The translations under genes and the position numbers were made by a program. Below, piece after piece: positions 58,766 through 64,000 of a DNA stretch of 64,000 nt. The number at the start of each line of letters is the position of its first letter. The stretch's first letter is position 1. A model generated the notes under the pieces. That model searched no databases and was not told where the DNA came from. It saw only the letters and a program-made list of their open reading frames with translations. The DNA is taken from positions 229,501 to 293,500 of the forward strand of contig NZ_CP120679.1 in the NCBI RefSeq assembly GCF_029537375.1, given 5' to 3'. This DNA is from Bacillus sp. HSf4. GTDB lineage: Bacteria; Bacillota; Bacilli; Bacillales; Bacillaceae.

Positions 58766-59491
58766 ATGTCAATAGACCTGCAAAAGAAAAGTCTCAATAT
58801 CGTCCTCGAGAAAAAACAATTAACCGATGTGAAGGCAAAGGTCGGTTTAGTGCTGGATATCACCGGTTCGATGAGGGGGCTTTACAAACAAGGAACCGTA
58901 CAAAAGACTGTCGAAAGAGTGCTGGCTGTCGCCGATCGGTTTGATGACGACGGAATGCTCGATGTTTGGGTGTATGACAATGAATTTTCCCGGCTGGCAC
59001 CGATAACAGAAAAGGATTTTAGCGGGTATGTCAACAGGGAAATCATTAACAATGCCGAGGTGCATAAATTTGGAAGGAATAATGAACCGCCGGTCATGAA
59101 AGATGTCCTGCAGAAATACACCGTTGAAGAACGCAGTGAATATCCTGCTTTTATCGTTTTTATCAATGATGGCGGCTGCAAAAAATCGATCAAACCGATT
59201 ATTGAAGCATCCTCAGATAAATCGCTTTTCTGGCAGTTTGTCGGAATCGGCGGGGGGAATTTCGACTTTCTTAAAAAAATCGATGAGCTGGAAGGGCGTT
59301 TTGTCGACAACGCCAATTTTTTTCACATTGAAGATATTGACCGGCTGACAGATGATGAATTATATGACTCGCTTCTCAATGAATTTCCCAAATGGTTAAG
59401 AGAAGCAAAGCAAAAAGGTATTGTCAAAGAAGAGCTTCAGACTGAAAAGCCGAAGAAAAAAGGGATTTTCAGCAGGTTGTTTGGAAGATGA
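58766..59491 (+). CDS. VWA-domain protein, TerF-like
   Basis: A 241-residue cytoplasmic protein with a von Willebrand A fold: MIDAS motif GLVLDITGSM (Asp31, Ser, Ser/Thr) and later FVGIGGGNFDFLKKIDEL, typical of the TerF/toxic-cation-resistance group (B. subtilis YceC–YceH neighbours). Such proteins are linked to stress or tellurite resistance. AAGGAG precedes the ATG, and a SigW promoter suggests envelope-stress expression. Confidence 0.8.
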   Translation: MSIDLQKKSLNIVLEKKQLTDVKAKVGLVLDITGSMRGLYKQGTVQKTVERVLAVADRFDDDGMLDVWVYDNEFSRLAPITEKDFSGYVNREIINNAEVHKFGRNNEPPVMKDVLQKYTVEERSEYPAFIVFINDGGCKKSIKPIIEASSDKSLFWQFVGIGGGNFDFLKKIDELEGRFVDNANFFHIEDIDRLTDDELYDSLLNEFPKWLREAKQKGIVKEELQTEKPKKKGIFSRLFGR

Positions 59492-59517
59492 AAAAGCCGC
59501 CTTACCGGCGGCTTTTT
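59491..59517. terminator. Bidirectional terminator
   Basis: AAAAAGCCGCC / GGCGGCTTTTT, perfect 11-bp stem with a 5-base loop. Confidence 0.85.
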
Positions 59518-60946
59518 ATATCGCATTTTTGCTTTCAGCATCTCGTACAGTGTCTGAATGCTCCCAGCACTCTATGCTTTCATGGTGTTCGACGACATCC
59601 TTGTAAAAGACCGGGTCTTTTCCGGCTTTTCGTTGTCTCACATAGTCGTTCAAAGCGGCGAACGCTACCTTGGATAAGAGGAAAATCGCAATCAAGTTGA
59701 CGATGACCATCAAGCCCATGAACAAGTCGGCCAGATCCCAGACAAGCTGAACCTTTGACACGGAGCCGAAGATGACCATGGCAAGCACGCTGATTCTGTA
59801 AACCATCAGCCATGCTTTATTCGTGTGCAGAAATTCAATATTCGTTTCCCCGTAGTAGTAATTGCCGATCAAGGTGCTGAATGAGAACAAAAACACCATG
59901 ATGGCGAGAAAGCCGGACGCCCATGAGCCGATGTGGGTGCTGAGCGAGGCTTGCGTCAATTCGATACCGCTCAGTCCCGGCTGTTTGTAGGCATCGGAAA
60001 ATAAAATGATAAACGCTGTACTTGAGCAAATCACCAATGTGCTTGTAAAGACCCCTAAAGCCTGGACAAGACCTTGTTTGACGGGGTGGCTCGTCGCAGC
60101 TGCGGCGGCCGCGTTCGGCGCGCTTCCCATCCCGGCTTCATTTGAGAAGAGTCCGCGCTTAATCCCGTTCATCAGCGCCGCGCCGACAGCTCCCCCGGCG
60201 GCCTGTTCGAGGCCGAACGCATGTCTTACAATCAGAGAGAGCACTTCCGGCAGTTTTGTCATGTTCATCAGCATCACGAAAACGGCAACACCGATATATA
60301 AAACGGCGAGAAAAACGACGATATATTCCGATAATTTGGCGATCCGTTTGATTCCGCCGAAGGTAATGATGCCGAATGCGATCGTAATGATGAGCCCCAA
60401 TGTCAGCCGGTCCGTCCCGAATGAGTTTTCAAAAGCAACCGTTATCGTGTTTGACTGGACGGCGTTAAAGACGATGCCGAACGACAAGGTGATAAGCACG
60501 GCAAAAAGGGCGCCCATCCAGCGTTTTTTCAGCCCTTTTTCCATATAATAAGCAGGGCCTCCGCGGAAGCCGTTTTTGTCCCGCACTTTATAAATTTGTG
60601 CGAGTGTGCTTTCGACAAGGCTTGAAGCCGAACCGATAATGGCGATGACCCACATCCAAAAGATGGCGCCCGGTCCGCCCAAGGCGATCGCGATAGCAAT
60701 CCCCGTAATATTACCCGTGCCGACTCTCGCGGCCATGCTGATGCAAAAAGCCTGAAACGGCGAGATCGCATGTTTGTCAGGCGCTTTTTCTCTTAAAACC
60801 CGGAACATTTCTTTCAGCAAACGAACTTGAAAGAACTTCGATTTGAACGTGAAAAATAGACCGGAAGAAAGGAGCATAATCATCAATAGTTTTGACCAGA
60901 GAAAATCATTTGTTATTCCGATGATGTCTTGAAGGAATTGCTGCAT
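59516..60946 (-). CDS. glnT: Alanine/glycine/glutamine:cation symporter, GlnT
   Basis: A 476-residue AGCS transporter with about 11 helices: SMAARVGTGNITGIAIAIALGGPGAIFWMWVIAIIGS near the start and GLFSNEAGMGSAPNAAAAAATSHPVKQG in the middle are the family signatures. The gene lies 26 bases after glsA on the same strand, and in B. subtilis the YbgH (GlnT)–YbgJ (GlsA) pair imports and deamidates glutamine. Induced by GlnK-GlnL when glutamine is present (known for B. subtilis). Confidence 0.88.
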   Translation of the reverse strand: MQQFLQDIIGITNDFLWSKLLMIMLLSSGLFFTFKSKFFQVRLLKEMFRVLREKAPDKHAISPFQAFCISMAARVGTGNITGIAIAIALGGPGAIFWMWVIAIIGSASSLVESTLAQIYKVRDKNGFRGGPAYYMEKGLKKRWMGALFAVLITLSFGIVFNAVQSNTITVAFENSFGTDRLTLGLIITIAFGIITFGGIKRIAKLSEYIVVFLAVLYIGVAVFVMLMNMTKLPEVLSLIVRHAFGLEQAAGGAVGAALMNGIKRGLFSNEAGMGSAPNAAAAAATSHPVKQGLVQALGVFTSTLVICSSTAFIILFSDAYKQPGLSGIELTQASLSTHIGSWASGFLAIMVFLFSFSTLIGNYYYGETNIEFLHTNKAWLMVYRISVLAMVIFGSVSKVQLVWDLADLFMGLMVIVNLIAIFLLSKVAFAALNDYVRQRKAGKDPVFYKDVVEHHESIECWEHSDTVRDAESKNAI

Positions 60947-60972
60947 GCTTTCACCTCTTTTTTGATTGTGTT

Positions 60973-61956
60973 TTAGAAAATGCTAAGATCCCATTCCCGG
61001 GCGATATGTTTTAAAAGCATCCCGCCTGTCAGGCTGTTGCCGTACTCGTCAATGGCCGGTCCATAGATGCCGATTCCGCAGCCTTGCTGAAAAGGCTGCT
61101 TTCTTTTGAGACTGGCAGGGACCGCACACATGATGCCGCCGGAAACGCCGCTTTTGGCAGGGATGCCGACAAAGGCGGCAAATTTCCCGGATGCATTGTA
61201 CATGCCGCATGTCAGCATTAACGCTTTTGTCAGCCTGGCGACATCCTTTGGAATGACCTGCTCTCTTCGGAAAGGGTGATATCCGTCGTTGGCAAGAATC
61301 ATGCCGATCAGAGCGATGTCTTCTGTGGTTCCTTCCATGGCGCATTGTTTGAGGTAGACTTCAAGCGTCTGTTCGACATCGGCTTCCAAAAAGCCGGTTT
61401 CTTTTAAATAATGAGCTAAAGCTCTGTTCCGATGGGCGGTCTGCCATTCGGACCGAAAGACTTTCTCATTGATATTCGGGCGTTTTCCGACCATTTTGTC
61501 CATGAGCGCATAAAGCGCTTCTGTTTTTTCCCGAGCCGATTCACCGGGCAGAATCGAAGCGATCGTCAGGGCACCGGCGTTGATCATCGGATTAAACGGT
61601 TTTCCCGGTTTGTGCATTTCAAGGCGGATGATCGAATTAAACGCATCGCCTGTCGGTTCGACATCGACGCGGTCCAATACATAAGAAATCCCTCTCGTCA
61701 CACAGGCGGCGATAAAGCTGATCACCTTTGAGATGCTTTGCAGTGTAAAGGGCACATTCCAATCCCCGGAGGTGATCTTCATTTGATCCGTGCCAATGAG
61801 GCAAATGCCGAGCTGATTTGAATCGATTGTTCCTAAAGCGGGGATATATTCGGCGGTGCGCCCGCTCGCGGAAAAAGGCCGGTAATATTCGGCCAGATTC
61901 TTCAGGCGGGATTGCCAGACATTGGCGTCATAACGTTCTTTCACGGCTTCATTCAT
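60973..61956 (-). CDS. glsA: Glutaminase GlsA
   Basis: A 327-residue enzyme, the length of B. subtilis GlsA1 (YbgJ). Serine-dependent beta-lactamase-like fold: FTLQSISKVISFIAAC holds the S-x-x-K catalytic pair; NPMINAGALTI and SGGIMCAVP follow. Converts glutamine to glutamate and ammonia in the cytoplasm. ATG 61956 follows GGAGGAATTTTG; the frame is open to 61986. A GlnL-type box lies about 250 bases upstream. Confidence 0.92.
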   Translation of the reverse strand: MNEAVKERYDANVWQSRLKNLAEYYRPFSASGRTAEYIPALGTIDSNQLGICLIGTDQMKITSGDWNVPFTLQSISKVISFIAACVTRGISYVLDRVDVEPTGDAFNSIIRLEMHKPGKPFNPMINAGALTIASILPGESAREKTEALYALMDKMVGKRPNINEKVFRSEWQTAHRNRALAHYLKETGFLEADVEQTLEVYLKQCAMEGTTEDIALIGMILANDGYHPFRREQVIPKDVARLTKALMLTCGMYNASGKFAAFVGIPAKSGVSGGIMCAVPASLKRKQPFQQGCGIGIYGPAIDEYGNSLTGGMLLKHIAREWDLSIF

Positions 61957-62204
61957 CAAAATTCCTCCAATCTGACGTTTTGACAAAGCTTACGGCTTTC
62001 TAGAAAAATGCGAAGACTACGGCTGCGGCTTTTCAGGCATGGCGGCAGAACAGGCGTAAAAGCTAAAGGGGGGCCTGTACACTGTCGCAGCTTGCCTGAT
62101 AAAAGGGGTTTGGATATAACACAAGGGAATGATGTGCGGAAAAAGTTAGCGTTTACAAATTGAGAAAATATAAATTCAATTTATAATAGAACCTACAACA
62201 TCAT

Positions 62205-62220
62205 ACAAAAACCGACAAAG
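62205..62220 (-). promoter_or_regulatory. Putative GlnL box for glsA-glnT
   Basis: On the minus strand CTTTGT–N4–TTTTGT, differing at one position from the TTTTGT-N4-TTTTGT direct repeat bound by GlnL in B. subtilis. It lies upstream of glsA in its coding strand. The gap 61957–62339 also contains a −10-like TATAAT (62182) for glnK. Confidence 0.65.
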
Positions 62221-62339
62221 ATATGATAAAAATAAGCCGATTGATTTAAAAATGAAATTGTTCATGGGTCAAATGGGTGTTGCGTACAAGTGTGATTGAC
62301 GCCAAAATAAAGCATCACGGTTTTTAATGGAGGATCAGC

Positions 62340-63668
62340 ATGATAGATGAAAAATGGAGGAATTTGATCGGAAAGGCCGGGCGGCTTATCAAAAAAGACG
62401 GCTATATTTTGATGTTGATGCTTTTAACGGTTCCTTTGGCGGGGGAATTGAAGTTTTATCCTCTGAATGAGACCTTTCGGATCAGTTTTGGCGTACCGAC
62501 ATTCTTCTTTTTTCTGCTGCTGTTAAGAAATGTGCCGGCAGTTCTTCCCGGTCTTTCAACAGGGGCGGCGGTTGTCGCCTTCCGGGTGATGCTCGATGTT
62601 TTCGGTCGAAATCAGCTCGATTGGCAGTCGGCTTTTTATGACCATTATCCGACCTTTTTCTTTTACTTCACGTATGCCTTTCTGTTTGATTTGGCTAAGG
62701 TGAAGAGGTTTCAATATCAGCCGCTTTTGATTGGATTTCTCGGTTTTGCGATTGAAATCATTGCCGACGGAGCGGAGCTGGCTGTTCAATATGCGGCGTT
62801 TTCATCCACTGTCACACCGGGAAAAATACGCGATGTGATGGCGATTGCCTTTTCACACAGCTTCATCGTCCTGAGCTTTTTTAATGTCATGAAGCTGTAT
62901 GAATCACAATCAAGGGAGAAGCAAATCCGCGAGCAAAATGAGCATATGCTGATGATCATTTCAAACTTATATGAAGAAACGATTCATTTGAAAAAAACGC
63001 TGAAGAATACAGAACAGATCACGAATGAGTCATATCAGCTGTACCGGATTCTCAATCAGCGCAGCCGGGAACATCCTTCAGAAAAGCCGCTCAGCCAGAA
63101 GGTTTTGCGGCTCGCCGGCGAAATCCACGAAGTCAAAAAGGATAATCAGCGTATTTTTGCCGGCCTTTCAAAACTCATTTCCAATGAGAGCTTCCGGGAC
63201 TATATGGGAGCCGAAGACTTAGTCCGTCTTGTGATCGGAATCAACCGGAAGTACGCTGAATCCCTCGGCAAGGACATCGAGTTTCAATACACCGTCTCTG
63301 GAGAGCATCCGAAATATCATGTCTATACGATTTTATCAATGATCAATAATATTATGGCCAATGCGGTGGAAGCGATAGAGAAAAACGGCCGCATCCGCCT
63401 CAGCCTGTTTCGGAACGAAGAGGGGATGCTGGAATGCCGGATCGAAGACGATGGCCCCGGGATTCCCGAGAAGATCGGGGATGTGGTGTTTGAGCCTGGC
63501 TATACGTCAAAGTATGATGAGTTTGGCACCCCATCCACGGGGATCGGCCTTTCCTATGTGAAGGAAGCCGTCGAAGGGCTCGGAGGAGGGATTACGTTTT
63601 GCAACCATCGAAACGGTGTCGTGTTTGCGATCAGACTTCCCGTTCAACAATTGATTCAGAAAGGGTGA
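62340..63668 (+). CDS. glnK: Sensor histidine kinase GlnK (YcbA)
   Basis: A 442-residue membrane sensor with about five or six helices in residues 20–190, a coiled coil, a DHp region with the phosphorylated His263 (LAGEIHEVKKDNQ) and a HATPase domain (MINNIMANAVEAIEKNGRIRL, EDDGPGIP, STGIGLSYVKEAVEGLGG). B. subtilis YcbA/GlnK (about 410 residues) senses glutamine. The ribosome site GGAGGATCAGC precedes the ATG. It is next to its target operon glsA-glnT and eight bases before the response regulator. Confidence 0.88.
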   Translation: MIDEKWRNLIGKAGRLIKKDGYILMLMLLTVPLAGELKFYPLNETFRISFGVPTFFFFLLLLRNVPAVLPGLSTGAAVVAFRVMLDVFGRNQLDWQSAFYDHYPTFFFYFTYAFLFDLAKVKRFQYQPLLIGFLGFAIEIIADGAELAVQYAAFSSTVTPGKIRDVMAIAFSHSFIVLSFFNVMKLYESQSREKQIREQNEHMLMIISNLYEETIHLKKTLKNTEQITNESYQLYRILNQRSREHPSEKPLSQKVLRLAGEIHEVKKDNQRIFAGLSKLISNESFRDYMGAEDLVRLVIGINRKYAESLGKDIEFQYTVSGEHPKYHVYTILSMINNIMANAVEAIEKNGRIRLSLFRNEEGMLECRIEDDGPGIPEKIGDVVFEPGYTSKYDEFGTPSTGIGLSYVKEAVEGLGGGITFCNHRNGVVFAIRLPVQQLIQKG

Positions 63669-63676
63669 ACCGCCTG

Positions 63677-64000
63677 ATGCGTTTTTTTATCGCCGATGAT
63701 GACCGCGCTGTGCGATCGATTTTAAAGCAGATCATTGAAGACGAAGATTTGGGGGAGGCAGCCGGAGAAGCGGAGGACGGCTGTGAATTGGAAGGGCATG
63801 TTTTAAATTTACAGCAGATTGATATTTTATTTGTCGATCTTTTGATGCCGATTCGCGATGGGATTGAGACGATCCGCCATTTGCACGGATCTTTTTCTGG
63901 GAAAATCATCATGATCTCCCAGGTGGAGTCAAAGGAAATGATCGGCGAGGCTTATTCCCTCGGGATCGAATATTATATTCAAAAACCGATTAACAAAATT
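63677..64000 (+). CDS. glnL: Response regulator GlnL (YcbB), 3' end beyond window
   Basis: The first 108 residues are a receiver domain: FIADDDRAVRSIL (acidic pocket), IDILFVDLLMPIRDG (phosphorylated Asp), IIMISQ (Thr/Ser position) and EYYIQKP (conserved Lys). YcbB-type regulators carry a helical DNA-binding YcbB domain after this, which is not in the window. The gene runs off the end. Order kinase–regulator next to glsA-glnT matches the B. subtilis glutamine module. Confidence 0.88.
   Translation, partial: MRFFIADDDRAVRSILKQIIEDEDLGEAAGEAEDGCELEGHVLNLQQIDILFVDLLMPIRDGIETIRHLHGSFSGKIIMISQVESKEMIGEAYSLGIEYYIQKPINKI

Overview
The window reads as a chromosomal segment of a Bacillus of the subtilis–licheniformis group (B. 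licheniformis/paralicheniformis-like). This rests on strong AAGGAGG-type ribosome binding sites, frequent GTG/TTG starts, products resembling B. subtilis YrkH-YrkI-YrkJ, CwlS, YbfG-YbfH-YbfI, YbgF-YbgG, GlsA-GlnT and GlnK-GlnL, and promoter elements fitting Bacillus SigA, SigW, SigD, Fur, PhoP and GlnL. No rRNA, tRNA, CRISPR array, insertion sequence or prophage was seen.

Layout. 1–5.8 kb: a sulfur-handling cluster (persulfide-type metallo-beta-lactamase, TusA-like carrier, TauE-type exporter), a cupin, an HxlR regulator beside a second metallo-beta-lactamase protein, and a double-headed MerR regulator divergent from an alpha/beta hydrolase. 5.8–8.7 kb: an Sda-like sporulation-kinase inhibitor and two cell-wall hydrolases (LysM-NlpC/P60 and SH3b-amidase). 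9.5–15.5 kb: a seven-repeat LPDTA surface protein overlapping its class D sortase gene, then an AbrB-like regulator with two small unknown genes. 15.7–23.2 kb: two methyltransferases, a PLP decarboxylase, a nitroreductase, a GntR–TauE pair and a QorB-like reductase. 23.3–31.8 kb: a MarR–MMPL efflux operon, a Na/phosphate symporter behind PhoP-like boxes, and three tandem paralogous two-helix membrane proteins. 31.9–36.3 kb: ybfG and the AraC–EamA–DUF2000 operon. 36.4–39.2 kb: an AT-rich accessory island with a halocin-C8-like bacteriocin precursor and its small membrane partner, and an XRE regulator with a broken DUF3139 gene. 39.2–46.2 kb: a LuxR regulator divergent from a three-gene enzyme operon behind a Fur-like box, then a chemoreceptor with a solitary sugar-binding lipoprotein. 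46.2–55 kb: a PrsA/SurA-like lipoprotein, a sulfotransferase, a streptogramin B lyase, S-methylmethionine uptake and homocysteine methyltransferase, a GlcNAc/chitooligosaccharide pair, and two pseudogenes. 55–64 kb: DUF421, a thioester/SpaA LPNTG adhesin, a SigW-driven VWA gene, and the glutamine module glsA-glnT next to its regulators glnK-glnL (glnL runs off the end).

How genes work together. Several units pair a regulator with a target across a visible operator: MerR with the hydrolase (19-nt promoter spacer), MarR–MMPL (twin operators), XRE–DUF3139 (12-bp inverted repeat), GntR–TauE (24-bp dyad), and GlnL with glsA-glnT (TTTTGT-N4-TTTTGT-type site). The best candidates for undescribed biology are the Fur-like-box trio (methyltransferase, saccharopine-dehydrogenase-like, iron-containing alcohol dehydrogenase), the halocin-like precursor with its partner, the sortase D/LPDTA repeat protein, the tandem membrane paralogs, and several small genes that are decayed or have non-ATG starts.
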